A stretch of DNA of 64,000 bases from Flammula alnicola (Eukaryota > Basidiomycota > Agaricomycetes > Agaricales > Strophariaceae), in assembly GCA_015499995.1 (NCBI GenBank), contig JADNRV010000091.1, forward strand, positions 1 through 64,000. The letters are read 5' to 3'. The notes beneath the pieces were generated by a model, which saw nothing but the letters and a program-made list of their open reading frames with translations, made no database searches and was not told where the DNA came from. The translations under genes were made by a program, and so were the position numbers. Numbering within the stretch: the stretch's first letter is position 1; each line of letters begins with the position of its first letter. Positions 14,688 to 26,751 of the stretch are shown here, piece after piece.

Positions 14688-17240
14688 ATGAAAAACTTGA
14701 ACGTTCTGAAAAAGGGCCTTGTATGTTCTCGGAATATATCCCTGCTATTCTCTACTGATATTATCTCACACAGCTCAGTCGGAAGGGCTCCCATGATTCA
14801 AACTCGTCCAAGAAGGAATCAAGGCAAAATCCTGTTGCCTTTCTGACCCCTTCACAGTCCCAGTCCACTGGCTCATCTCCACCACCCCCGCCTCCTGCAT
14901 CCACGAAGAATATACCCCCGCAAGCCCCTAACAATCTCAATACAACAAACTATGCCTCCTCCCAGTCCTCTTCCTCATCAGCCCGATCGACCACCCAATC
15001 CCAGCCAGATCAAAGGCGTCCCAACCCTGACGCCCCTAATCCTGCGCCTCCTATCGTGGTCGTCAGTCCAGATGTTCCTCCAGACCCCAGTCATCGCTCA
15101 GGCCTCCCGGCTTCCAACCAGGATAGGCTCTCCTTGGGCTTGGACCACTCGAACGGCAATGTTCCACGAACCTCCACGCTGAACCGCCTCCGCGCCGGCC
15201 CCAAGGACACGATACCCATGGTCGGTAAACCACCCCGCAAGCAGCGCAGCAGCCGCTTCGTCGTCACCGAGAAGGTTGAGATAGAGCGTCTCCCCCCATT
15301 TATGGGTCCGTGTCATATCATCTTGTCCACTTGTTCTAATCAGCTCATTCCATCATCTAATCAGAGACTCCTCCGAGCGAGCGTCCCCAGCTCTTTATCA
15401 GGAAGCTTCATCAATGCCGCGTCCTCTTTGACTTCAACGATGCCAGTGCAGAACTCAAGGGCAAGCAGATAAAGTCGCAAACTCTCCATGAAATGCTCGA
15501 GTATATCACCACCCAGCGCGGTGTCATCACCGAGAATGTATACCCAGAAGTGGTTAGCATGGTCAGTATTTGGCATTTTATATTCCTCATTCATTTCTGA
15601 CTGACTTGTTCTCAGTTTGCGACCAATCTCTTCCGCTCGATACCCCCTCCTGTCAACCCGACTGGTGATGCATTTGACCCAGAAGAAGATGAACCCGTTC
15701 TGGAGCTTGCCTGGCCACATTTACAGATTGTCTATGAATTCTTCCTTAGATTCGTCGAAAGCCCAGATTTCAACACTAACATGGCCAAGCGATATATCGA
15801 CCAACCCTTTGTCCTCAATCTCCTCGAACTTTTCGATTCGGAGGACCCACGAGAACGCGATTTCCTCAAAACCACCCTCCATCGTATTTACGGCAAATTC
15901 CTCAACCTGCGAGCCTTCATTCGTCGGTCGATTAATAACGTATTCTTCCAGTTCGTTTATGAGACAGAACGCCATAATGGCATCGCGGAACTCCTCGAGA
16001 TATTGGGTTCCATCATCAACGGTTTTGCTCTTCCTTTGAAGGAGGAACATAAGACCTTCTTAACCCGTGTGCTCATCCCGCTGCATAAAGTCAAGAGTCT
16101 GTCGCTCTATCACCCCCAACTGGCCTACTGCGTCGTGCAATTCCTGGAGAAGGAGCCCGCTCTCGCAGAGGATGTTATGATGGGTCTCCTCAAGTACTGG
16201 CCAAAAGTTAACTCGCCCAAAGAGGTCATGTTCCTCCACGAGGTCGAGGAAGTCCTGGACGTTACCGATCCTGTTGAATTCCAGAAGATCCAGGTGCCTT
16301 TATTCCATCAACTCGCGCGATGCATCAACAGCCAGCACTTCCAAGTCGCTGAGCGAGCACTGCTATACTGGAACAACGAATACGTGGTAAATCTCATGAG
16401 TGACAACCTTTCTGTTATCCTGCCCATCGTGTTCCCTGCACTTTATACAAACTCTAAATCCCATTGGAATCGGTAAGTTTTGTTTTGTTTCAGGTTGATG
16501 AGCTGTCGCTTACCTTGTTCACGGAAGAACGATCCACGGCATGGTGTATAATGCCTTGAAGCTGTTCATGGAAATCAATCCTGATCTGTTTGACGAATCG
16601 ATGCATCAGTACAAGCAGCATAAGCTCGAGTTAGTCGTCAAGTTTTATATAGATATCGTGTTTCCTGATTTAGCTTTCCTGCAGGGAACAAGAACATGCA
16701 GTCGCCCAATATAACGCCTGGCAGAGGATGCGAGAAAAGGCGTTGCATAACGCTCCTGGCGGCAAGTTGCCTGAAGGTTACGTTGAGCCATATCGTGCAC
16801 CTCCTCCACCACCCACTGAAGTTGATGATGCGGACATCTTGGACCTGTCGCTTGAACTGAACGCCGCGTCCATCGATGACGTTCCCGGCGATCTCGATGA
16901 ATCAGGCCTTGAGAGAGTTCCTATGGCAGATCCCGGTTTGGATGTACGTCGATGAATTTATTTCCTTACTATCGTAGATATCAGGTATAACACTTCTTTC
17001 TCCTTCTCGTGGAATGTGCAGAGGCCTCTTCCGCAAGTTGGAAACCATGAATACTCGAATGAGCAAGGACACGTCCGCCGCAGGAGCGTTCTTCCAGGTA
17101 TTTGCATTTCATTTCATGTTTTTGACGGAATCTGTTTGTTTATGACGTGATTATAATGCGTTCCAGTCGATCCGACTGTGTTGCGCGACCTCGAAGCGCA
17201 TAGGAGTTTAGAAGATCCTACCCCACAAAGGCCTCGCTAA
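14688..17240 (+). CDS. RTS1: PP2A B56-type regulatory subunit
   Basis: Regulatory B' subunit directing protein phosphatase 2A to its substrates. The short first exon from the ATG at 14688 ([11 protein letters not shown]) splices to a long Ser/Pro/Gln-rich N-terminal extension. The conserved B56 pseudo-HEAT core runs about 15290-16680: [122 protein letters not shown] and [13 protein letters not shown]. The tail is acidic and proline-rich, ending at 17240. The total is roughly 700 residues, typical for fungal Rts1/Par1. No frame break was noticed. It acts in chromosome cohesion, septation and stress responses in the family. Confidence 0.95.
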
Positions 17241-17775
17241 GTCTCTCAGTAAGGCTCGAACACTTATATAGCCCTCGGCTTCCCTTTTTTCACGACACAT
17301 GATGGACAAGTACTCTCTGGCGAAGTGGCAGACAGGCTGCCACGGTTGGGGATCTGATATAGACGCATGCGTGCTCTTGATATCCCGAAATACAACGGTG
17401 TTGTAATGTGTTACTTGTTAGTACTAGTGTTTTACGCCCACCTATTATCATATTTATCCCCGCCCCTTCCATTGACGCTCCTTGGAGTCTAACGTTTAAC
17501 GCGCGCTTCCCGAGTGCACAGTACTGACCATGAGAGTCTCACTGTGTGCCTCGTCTGCCGTCATTCTATCTTGGACGTAGGGTATATTTGTCTAAATCGC
17601 GATCACAGCGGCTTTGTTACTTTCCAGGAGGACGTAGATTTATCAGGACAGCTCTGGAATCAACGCGATGGACCAGGATGGACCACGGTTCGTGGTGAAC
17701 ATACAAGGCATTACGGTGGCGGTGCCCCACATGGCCTAGGCATGACGCAAGGCAAGTCACATGATTTCTATAAGG

Positions 17776-17813
17776 TTCCAGAGGATTCGCAGAGTTTCTG
17801 GTCTGTTCCAAAG
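17776..17813 (+). promoter_or_regulatory. Heat-shock element array
   Basis: TTC triplets at 17776, 17786, 17796 and 17806 are exactly 10 bp apart, with GAG, AGA, GTC and AAG in the alternating positions (17781, 17791, 17801, 17811). This is the 5-bp phased nTTCnnGAAn arrangement that binds heat-shock factor trimers. The TTC half-sites are perfect and the GAA half-sites degenerate. It lies about 145-180 bp before the HSP70 start codon. Confidence 0.7.
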
Positions 17814-17819
17814 TTATGG

Positions 17820-17829
17820 AATATATAAA
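17820..17829 (+). promoter_or_regulatory. TATA box of HSP70
   Basis: AATATATAAA-type TATA sequence a few bases after the heat-shock element and about 130 bp before the ATG, followed by a CT-rich leader. Confidence 0.6.
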
Positions 17830-17957
17830 TGCGATTCAGATTACTCCCCTCTTCACCCTGAACTTTTCTTCTCGTCACTTTATCTCGCTAAAGTTCGTTG
17901 CAACCATCCTACTGCTTTAACTTTGCGCCTAATTTTTTGTGCAGCTCTTAATACATC

Positions 17958-20265
17958 ATGTCGTCTTCAAAAGCCATCGGTATCGATCTTGGCACAACAT
18001 ACTCGTATGTGACATTTTTATATTTTACGTCTTTTCGGTTCTGACCTCTTTTTTCCTCTGTAGATGTGTTGGTGTCTGGCAAAACGATCGCGTTGAGATC
18101 ATCGCCAACGACCAAGGAAACCGCACGACTCCCTCTTACGTCTCCTTCTCCGATAACGAGCGTCTGATCGGCGATGCCGCCAAGAACCAGGTCGCCATGA
18201 ACCCTCACAATACGTATGTTTTTTTTTTCGATTTTCCTTTCCGAATCCTTTTACTCATCTTTTTTCTTTTTTCTTTTCAGTGTCTTCGACGCGAAGCGTC
18301 TCATCGGCCGCAAGTTTGAAGATGCTGAAGTCCAGTCTGATATCAAGCACTTCCCATTCAAGGTTTTCAGCAAGGGTGGAAAGCCTTACATTAAAGTCGA
18401 GTACCGCGGCGAGGAGAAAGAATTCGTAAGTTGCCTTTGTGTGTCCCACCTCGTATCAGCTTTTGGCTAACGTCTTTCCTTTTTTTAGTCCCCCGAAGAG
18501 ATTTCGTCCATGGTGCTCCTCAAGATGAAGGAGACCGCAGAGGCCTACCTCGGAACGACCGTCAACAACGCCGTCGTCACCGTTCCAGCTTACTTCAACG
18601 ACTCGCAGCGTCAGGCGACCAAGGATGCCGGAACTATTTCCGGAATGAACGTCCTCCGTATCATCAACGAGCCCACTGCTGCTGCCATCGCCTACGGTCT
18701 CGACAAGAAGGTCGTCGGCGAGCGTAACGTCCTCATCTTCGATCTCGGAGGAGGAACTTTCGATGTCTCCCTCTTGACCATTGAGGAAGGTATCTTCGAG
18801 GTCAAGGCTACCGCTGGTGATACCCATCTTGGTGGAGAAGATTTCGATAACCGTCTGGTTAACCACTTCGTCCAGGAGTTCAAGCGCAAGAACAAGAAAG
18901 GTTTGTCCTTTATGCTTTCTGCACTATTTGACTCTTTTTACTCATGTTTTCTCCCTTAGATCTCTCTTCCAACCCTCGTGCCGTTCGTCGTTTGCGCACT
19001 GCTTGCGAGCGTGCCAAGCGTACCCTCTCGTCCGCTACCCAAACTTCCATCGAGATCGACTCTTTGTTCGAGGGTATCGACTTCTACACCTCCCTCACTC
19101 GTGCTCGCTTCGAGGAGCTTTGCCAGGACCTCTTCCGCAGCACCCTCGAGCCCGTCGAGAAGGTCCTCCGCGACTCCAAGATCGACAAGGGCAATGTCCA
19201 CGAAATCGTCCTCGTCGGCGGTTCCACCCGTATTCCTCGTATCGTCAAGCTCGTGTCTGACTTCTTTAACGGCAAGGAGCCCAACAAGAGCATCAACCCC
19301 GATGAGGCTGTCGCCTACGGCGCTGCTGTCCAGGCTGCCATTCTTTCCGGTGATACCTCGGAGAAGACCCAGGATCTCCTTCTCCTCGATGTCGCTCCTC
19401 TTTCCCTGGGTATTGAGACCGCTGGTGGTGTCATGACCGCTCTCATCAAGCGTAACACCACCGTTCCCACCAAGAAGTCCGAGATCTTCTCTACCTACTC
19501 CGACAACCAACCCGGAGTCCTTATCCAAGTCTACGAGGGTGAGCGTGCCCGCACCAAGGACAACAACCTCCTCGGAAAGTTCGAGCTCTCTGGTATTCCC
19601 CCCGCTCCTCGTGGTGTTCCTCAGGTCGAGGTTACCTTCGATATCGACGCCAACGGTATCCTCAACGTCTCCGCTTCCGACAAGACCACCGGCAAGTCGA
19701 ACCGCATCACCATCACCAACGACAAGGGTCGTCTCTCCAAGGAGGAGATCGATCGCATGGTCGATGAGGCCGAGAAGTACAAGGGTAAGCTTTTCGTCGC
19801 CTTTCGCATCCAGTCCCATGTGCTAACTTATGTCTTCTTTTAGCTGAGGATGAAGCCGCTGCTGCTCGCATCACTGCCAAGAATGGCCTCGAGTCATACT
19901 CGTACAACCTTCGTAACTCGCTCACTGACGAGAAGCTCGCTGGCAAATTCGAGGCTGCCGACAAGGCCAAGCTGGAGTCAGCCGTCAACGACACCATCTC
20001 TTGGCTCGACGCTTCGCAAGAGGGATCGAAGGAGGAGTACGAAGAGAAGCAGAAGGAGCTCGAGGCCATCGCTAAGTATGTTTCTTCCTACTCCTTATCT
20101 TGAGATTTTTTACTTATTACTTCCTTCTCTAGCCCCATCATGCAAAAACTCTACGGTGCTGCTGGTGGCGCGCCCGGCGGATTCCCAGGCGGTGCTCCTG
20201 GAGGTGCTCCTGGCGGCTTCCCCGGCGCAAGCGAGGAAGGTCCCAGCGTCGAGGAAGTCGATTAA
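17958..20265 (+). CDS. SSA1: Cytosolic HSP70 chaperone (Ssa type)
   Basis: ATP-dependent chaperone for folding, translocation and disaggregation. The ATG at 17958 begins [16 protein letters not shown], the first phosphate-binding loop. [12 protein letters not shown] and [12 protein letters not shown] complete the HSP70 signatures. [20 protein letters not shown], the substrate-binding domain and a helical lid follow. The C-terminus has [14 protein letters not shown] repeats and ends EEVD at 20265, the TPR-cochaperone docking motif that marks the cytosolic/nuclear class. Six small introns interrupt it, unusual for a yeast SSA gene but normal for basidiomycetes. Upstream lie a heat-shock element and a TATA box, so heat induction is expected. 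Confidence 0.97.
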
Positions 20266-20721
20266 TCGCCTCGCCTCTTGCCTTGGATTGACTTCTGCCT
20301 TTCTCTTTTACTCATCATTTTACGAGGACCGCGCACATAAAATAATGACGCCAATGTAACGATAGCATAGACCACAATCATCGATTTCTTTTTATCTTCC
20401 ATTTCTTTCTATCCCGTTTGTATAACTACGTCCACAATACAGTAATATGCTTTGATCTCAAAAAATGTGTGATGACTCCTAAGAGCTTGTAAGTTAATCA
20501 GCATGAGAAGTTACACACTTGATCTGTCAGTTCAAATACTTCTACTCCAAATGTCATAGATGTAATGTATCAGGTTCGATTTGTGTGTGCTGTCTTCAAA
20601 ATATTTTCGTTCTGGAAAACTACAACAATTGTGGGTGCTTTCTAAGTAAGGCAAGTACAGGGACAAATACAAATAACGACGGGTCATCAAAATGAAACGA
20701 AAATCACTGATTGATATCACA
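20266..20721. other. intergenic region between convergent genes
   Basis: 3' flanks of HSP70 and the PhoD-like gene; no feature recognised. Confidence 0.5.
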
Positions 20722-23700
20722 TCAAGCTGTGGAGTTGGCGGCAACTGCCTGGGATTTCAGGACTCCGGCAAGGACCGTGCCTCCTGCTACAGGCCGAGAG
20801 AGCTTGTTTTCCCCTGCTTTGACCTGGAACTGCGCACTTGCGAAACCGTCGAGGTTGGCGAAACCTGTCATTGATTTACATGAGCGACCTGAATCATTTA
20901 TGATGAAACAGACCACATACTAATGTTGCGCATCGCGTAGTATGTCGCGTTCAGGTGCTCCGAGTCAATGGTGAGTGTGAAGAATCCTCTGTAAGAACCT
21001 TCGCTCCATTGTAAATCTGTGTTCACTTGAACGAGGCCATTCGATATGACATCGGCGTTCGCGGGGGTGATTCCAGAACCAAAGGAAGAGGTAGAAGTGA
21101 CGGCAGTCCCCGCGAACTCGACCCCAATCGCCCCCTCTCCTGTAGCTGAGTTGTAGCTATGATAAGATGGCGGTCAGGCGATGCTTTCCAAAATTCGTTC
21201 CTTACACCTACGTTGTGGTATCATTGATATCTGCAGGATGCAAAGATGCCATTAATAACTGGCTCATAGCGCGCCGAAAAATGGCAAACGCTTACGAGCT
21301 AGATCGGAGACCCAGTTCGCATGACTATCCCCGGAGAGGATGACGGTGTTGCTAATTTTATTTTGGTAGAGGTAATCGAGTACGCGTGCCCGGTTGGCGC
21401 GATAACCATCCCAGGCATCCTTGGCCCCGTCAGTTTAAAGCGACATGCCTGGCATCTTCTGTCATGCTGTCTTACCAAGTCAACTGCAATAAGACACGAT
21501 TAGTGAACTATTTAGACTTCAGTATGCGAAAAGGCAGACATACATGATCCTCCTTCGTTGAGTTGTGTAAAAACAATTTGTTGTCTGGAAGATGTGTGGG
21601 ATGGATATGGTCAGACTCGGCAAGGCTCCAGACATGCGCCACTTGAAATGATCGCTGGATGTTTGTGAGAATAGACTTACCCTATCACCCGCCAAACAGC
21701 GTCGCGAGTTTTTGATTCGGACAACGTGTTATACAACCCTGGGTTGAAATTGAGAAAAAGGCGATGCGGGCAGAGGCCAGACCTCACTCACATTGCTCTT
21801 GAGCGGCACCCATCAACGACCGATTGGCAAAAGAGGAAATCGTGTTCACGTCTGCAGTGATGGCGTGAGTTAGAGTCTCGCTTTTCATGGCCGACATGGC
21901 CGCCGACGCTCACTCACATTCTATGCATTAAATGGAGATTTGGGTCGATTAGAGAATAAACAAAGGACGACATCCTTCACAATATTGATTCCGAACTTAC
22001 CAGTGTTGTAGTAAACCTAATGGTTTGAAAATGTAAGCCAAAGGTTTTATGGAAGATAATTTCCAAGGATACCGAACTTACATCTGTTAGATCCCTGTCG
22101 TACTGACCTGTATGTCGTCGTAAATTGTGACCAGAGCAATCTTACCACATAACAAGAAGAACTTACGAGTGTCGAGCATCGTCAAGTCTAGGAGTTTGCC
22201 AATCTGGAAATTTCTCCATATTCTGAGTTTGTCTTGAGGATCTACCTGCCGGATAGGCATCCATTCGTGATATGCTCGAACGGCGGCCAGCTTTCTATCC
22301 GTGAAACATGCTCCAGATGGTGAGAACGAACATCCAACATCCGTGTCGTTGGAATCAGCCGTCCCTGCTTTCCATGAGTTGTCGGCAACCTAGACTTGTC
22401 AATACAAGAAAATAAACAGTTGACAGAGGACTGGATACCTCGTGGTCATCCTGTGTACCACATTCATCAGCACATTGTAACTAGCGAAATGGAACCCTTG
22501 TGTTTCCACTCACCCTAGAAAACCGGCAACACGAATTAGAAGGTCACCGCCGAAAATAAAAATATCAAGGGATGAAATCCACTTACCAAACCGTAATCCA
22601 GGGAGCATGCTGATGTGCGAATACGAGACTTTGATCTGTTCTATATTGGTTCAACCGCTGGCGATAATCATGGATCGTAGCAAGTTCTCGGCCCAGTGTT
22701 TGTCTGCCAATATGGGCGCTTTAAGAAGGCATCAGCCATCTGTCGAGAGGCAATCAATCTACAATATGTCTTACCCGTTTCCCAAAGATTCATAAATCTA
22801 GATCACACAAATTAAATAGGGAATTCGTGAAAATCCAGTGAGCGCACATAATCCCCGAGATGAACGAACAGGTCAGCGGTCGTGTTGTGTGCTGCAAATC
22901 CGTAGGCGTTGAACCATCCTGTCCATGGAGATGTGTTAGTCGTTTGGAGATAGTAGAATACGGCTTGATAACTGGTAAATTTACCTGATTGGTATTGAGA
23001 ACAAGAAAACACGGCAATTACGAGGGGTTTTCCTCCGTTGACGGAGCGTGCTGGAGCTGTTGTCGCGGACGTTTTACCGGATGAATTAAGGCTTAACAGG
23101 AAATTGCTTACTGTTAGCGTTGGCGATAGTCCTAGTTGACCCAATCGGACTTGTAGCTTTTGTGGCGCAGTCGCTGAATTGGTAGAAATATTTCGAGTCG
23201 GCTTTCAGGCCTGTTGCTTCCACCTTCACAGTCCAGTCTACATCGTAGCTGGTAAAGGCCTCGCCGCTGTCGATGATCTTTCCCGAAAGGTCGGCGGCCG
23301 TTCCGATTTTGTACGCCACACAAACTGGCACACTTTGGTCCGGTAGGGCGCCACTGCTTGATGCAATCGGCACAGCACGTGTCCAAAGAAGAACGGAAGT
23401 ATCAAATGGGTCACCCTATCTTGGATTTTAGGCCGCCCGACGAGAAGTATTAGTAAATGTAATGGATGAAACTCACACTGGCCACTGGATAAATGTATTT
23501 ATTATCTTGGATAGATATAGAAAGCGAGAGTAAAGGAGATCTTACCGGCATGAGTAAAGTTTACTCCACCACCCCAGATGAAGGGGCTCTATTAAGTTAA
23601 CGTTAGCTCTCGACATCCGAGTGGCCGACGGTGGCCGCAAAACGATTGTTCGGCTTACGTTACTGAAATCACCTCCGTAGAAGGTCACATAGCTCTCATC

Positions 23701-23945
23701 CTCGAATCCGGCTGAATTAAGACTCTGACGACGTTGCAGAGTGTTCTCGTGAATGGCTCTGGTGTCATGAGCAAGCTGTATGATTGCATCAGGGTTTATA
23801 TAAAATTACCAAGAGCCATCTGACGACTTACTTGAGGATGGTCAGCGAACGGGGAATCATACACGAGATTTCTTTCGAAGACATTGGCTGTAGCAAGGCC
23901 TACCAGCGCGAGCTGGACAAGCGGGGAACAAATGAGACAACGCAT
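20722..23945 (-). CDS. Secreted PhoD-like alkaline phosphatase/phosphodiesterase
   Basis: Metallophosphatase of the PhoD family, hydrolysing phosphate esters. The ATG at 23945 opens a signal peptide (MRCLICSPLVQLALVGLATA). An N-terminal Fn3-like domain (VCVAYKIG ... VDWTVKVEATGLKADSKYFY) follows. The catalytic domain has PLVIAVFSCSQYQSG, DLFVHLGDYVR (metal-binding GD) and DDHEVADN (about 22390-22450). Exons are very numerous and small, so exact borders are uncertain. It ends at 20722 with a domain typical of the family (FASAQFQVKAGENKL). A TATA box lies about 45 bp upstream. Its role is probably extracellular phosphate acquisition; substrate specificity is not visible. Confidence 0.85.
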
Positions 23946-23990
23946 TGCAACGGTGTACTGCTCGCAGGTGGGTTGACGTTTGCAGACCCA

Positions 23991-23999
23991 CTTTTATAC
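23991..23999 (-). promoter_or_regulatory. TATA box of PhoD-like gene
   Basis: On the minus strand the sequence reads AGTATAAAAGTGGG, about 45 bp before the ATG at 23945. Confidence 0.5.
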
Positions 24000-24249
24000 T
24001 TTGGAAAACAGAAGCGATGAGCATCTTACTCCTCACTAAACCCAACCGCTACGTACGTACAATGTTCCGCACTGAGTGCTAGAGTCTGATGTGTTCTCAA
24101 CCTACGCACGTTTGTAGGAAACCGTCAGCAAGGATTGTATGTTGCACATGGATAATTACAGAAGAAGAAATTGAAAGGGAGAGCTGTTAATAGCCACGCG
24201 CCGCACATTGTGGCGGTGGGAATAAGAAAACGATATTTGGTTGTAGACT

Positions 24250-25509
24250 TCACTTCGCAAACTGGAAAGATTTCCCCTCTCGAGCTTCCAAGAGTTCGAA
24301 CTCAGGCAACCCTTGGAACCATCCCGCGGCAAGGGAGCCGTTAGTCCTGTAAGTTACAAGGGCTTCTTCAGGGGCAATCTTGATCGTGGCCCTCCCATTG
24401 CGCGCGGCTGCGGCGTCTGCCATGAGCTGAACGTGGCACGCCTTCTCCAAGGCGATGAAGTTAAAAACAGTAGCCTCAATCGAATTCGTTGCCACAAGAA
24501 TTCCATGATTCTGCAGTATGGCGGCCTCAATTACATGTCAGTGTCAGGAACGGCAACGTGTTGAGAAGAGAGGGAAAAACCTTTTTGCTTCCAAGTGCTT
24601 CTGCAATGTGGTTGCCTTCCTCCTTATCCAAAACCACTCCTCTAAATTGATTGTAAAGAACGTGATCCTAGCATCAATGTCATAAATTAGGAGGGTTTAA
24701 TAGAGGCGGGCCGCAAATTGCAATACTGACGTTGAAGAAAGCACATGTATCCTGGGTCAGCATATCGAGCTCGATTCCCAGAGTAGAAAAAGCTTTCCCA
24801 TGGATCGAGTGCGTATGGGCCGCACATAAGACATCGGGCCGTGCGGTATGCAATGCCGAATGTATCATGTATGCAGCAGCATTCAAGAGTCTTCTAGGAC
24901 CCGATTCATCCTAAGAAGTGGTGACATGCCAGACAATGGTTAGGAATCATGACATAACTTTAAGCATAAGCATAAATACCAAAATTTTGCCTTGGTGGCT
25001 AAATATAAATGTTCAGAGGGAGTCGGACCATGAGACGTAAATTTGCCATACTCAACAAGTAACAAATCCAAAGGTTGGATCAGAGAGAAGTGCAATCCCT
25101 ATCGAGTCATTAATTGACAACGAGGCGACAACTTAAACCGCTCGTAGGGACTCACAAAAGGATTGACCCAGAAGCAATCCGGTTTGATAGGGTCCTGTTA
25201 ACGGAGATTGAGATCATGATCAATGATTAGCGCGCTCCTTGTGATGCTTACCCGCACGGTGATATGGCCAGCGACGCCCTCATTAAAACCGAGATTACCT
25301 GTGAGAAACGAATGAGTCAATCATATTGTAGGTGTCTACAAAGAGATCTACACACCAAAGATGCGAAATGCTTGCGCAAGTCGGAACTTCAAGTATTCCC
25401 TTTCCTCCAGCTTTGTGGGGAAGGTGGGCGGAACGGGGAATCGTCGCTGTTGGACTTCATCCATCATTGTTGCCTTGATTCCATTCTGCTCTAGGTTATT
25501 GGTTGCCAT
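24250..25509 (-). CDS. Class II aldolase/adducin domain protein
   Basis: Small metal-dependent aldolase-fold protein. Start at the ATG at 25509 (MATNNLEQNGIKAT). Conserved blocks are FRLAQAFRIF, FNEGVAGHITVRDP, FWVNPFGLHFSLI, LNAAAYMIHSALHTARPDV, CAAHTHSIHGKAF (zinc-binding His pair), TQDTCAFFN, FRGVVLDKEEGNHIA and the third ligand region LQNHGILVATNSIEA. It ends GKSFQFAK at 24250. This architecture is common in fungi as a putative aldolase. Its substrate is not known from the sequence, and an adducin-like non-enzymatic role cannot be excluded, though the His ligands look intact. It lies divergent from the Zn2Cys6 regulator at a distance of 1.2 kb. Confidence 0.88.
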
Positions 25510-26751
25510 ATGTGCTGATATCGAGGAAGTGCGAAGGAGGTTGCAAATCGAATTGTCAAGGGGCAGCGTGGGGTCTGGTATTTGTAACGAGATTAGTTGA
25601 AACCCTCGGGCTGGAGAAGTGAATTGTGCCGGCCGAGGTTAAGTAGTTCACAGAATCACGTTGAATAAGTCATGCATGGGAACATTTCCAATATGACGAC
25701 AAACATGGAGTCCAGGAGAAGCTTACAAAAGAGTGTCATCAGCTGATCCATCATTTGGCGGTGGTAGATCGTCAGGAGAAAAGCGCGCACTACTTTTTAT
25801 AAGCAAACTCAGGCGCTTACGTGGGAGACGCCTCGTCAACTTGGTGTACTTAGGAAAGAAAGCAAATAAGCGCAAATATATGTATTTTTGTCAATCCTGC
25901 CGTTGCGGCACGAAGGACCGCAGTCGTCCGTGGCTCTCCTGAGCTTGCAGCAAGAAGTTGGTAGCGAAACATCAGTGCTGCGCACTTACTTACTTCCTGT
26001 TAAGCCGTTCTCCTCAGCGCTCAGCGCCGGCCGGGACCGCTCAGGGCAATTCGTTCAGGGTCCATCCTCATGGTTGACGTCGACCGTGATCAGCTCTGCA
26101 CAGCCAAAACAATCAGCTCATCTAAACATTTTATTCCTGACGCTTTTGTTCGGAAACAATCTCCATTTCCGCGTTTCACCTTGCTTTTATTTTACGAGGT
26201 TGGGCCAAAATTCAACTTAGCTCGACTCGGACTTTCGAAACTGATGGATACTTCATTTCTGTTTTAGGAACAAATGACTCGCCATGTATCTTCAGGATCT
26301 ACCACAAATATGTGGGCCACCCCTGAGGCCTGACCCTTAGTCTGGGCGTAAAGAATCGAGCTCGGTTACTTGCATTGGCCTTGGTTCTCGGCAACCAACG
26401 AAAATGGGCACGACTACTTAAGAGTATCGAAGATATGTCAAAAACCGCGAACATCGGTGAAGCTCTCCGTTAATAAATAGCGGCAGCATCACGGTCTCAT
26501 CAGGGTGAGTCTCGTGGTCTAACTGCTGGTTTATCTTGTCGCGTCAGGTTAATCGTTGCGGTCGCGTCTAATATTCAGATCTACACTACGAGTGCCCGAC
26601 ACGCAGGAGATATTTCGTGGGGTCATAAATCATATCATCCGTATGTGTCCTCGACTTTCTTTTGGCTCATGAATTTTGGCTGATGGCACGCTAGTCAGAC
26701 CCTGAACATTTCCTGCCCCTACTTTCATTCGAACCTTCATAACCTGCAGCC
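25510..26751. other. long intergenic region between divergent genes
   Basis: 1.24 kb upstream of both the aldolase and the zinc-cluster regulator. I see only short ORFs that overlap in several frames and no recognisable repeat, RNA gene or transposon ends. Confidence 0.4.

Noticed and set aside
17514..17828. 104-codon ORF before HSP70
   Set aside because: It covers the heat-shock element and TATA box and has no protein-like pattern.
18956..19819. 287-codon ORF antisense to HSP70
   Set aside because: Long antisense frames opposite HSP70 are a known coincidence of its codon use; no independent start context, splice pattern or family.
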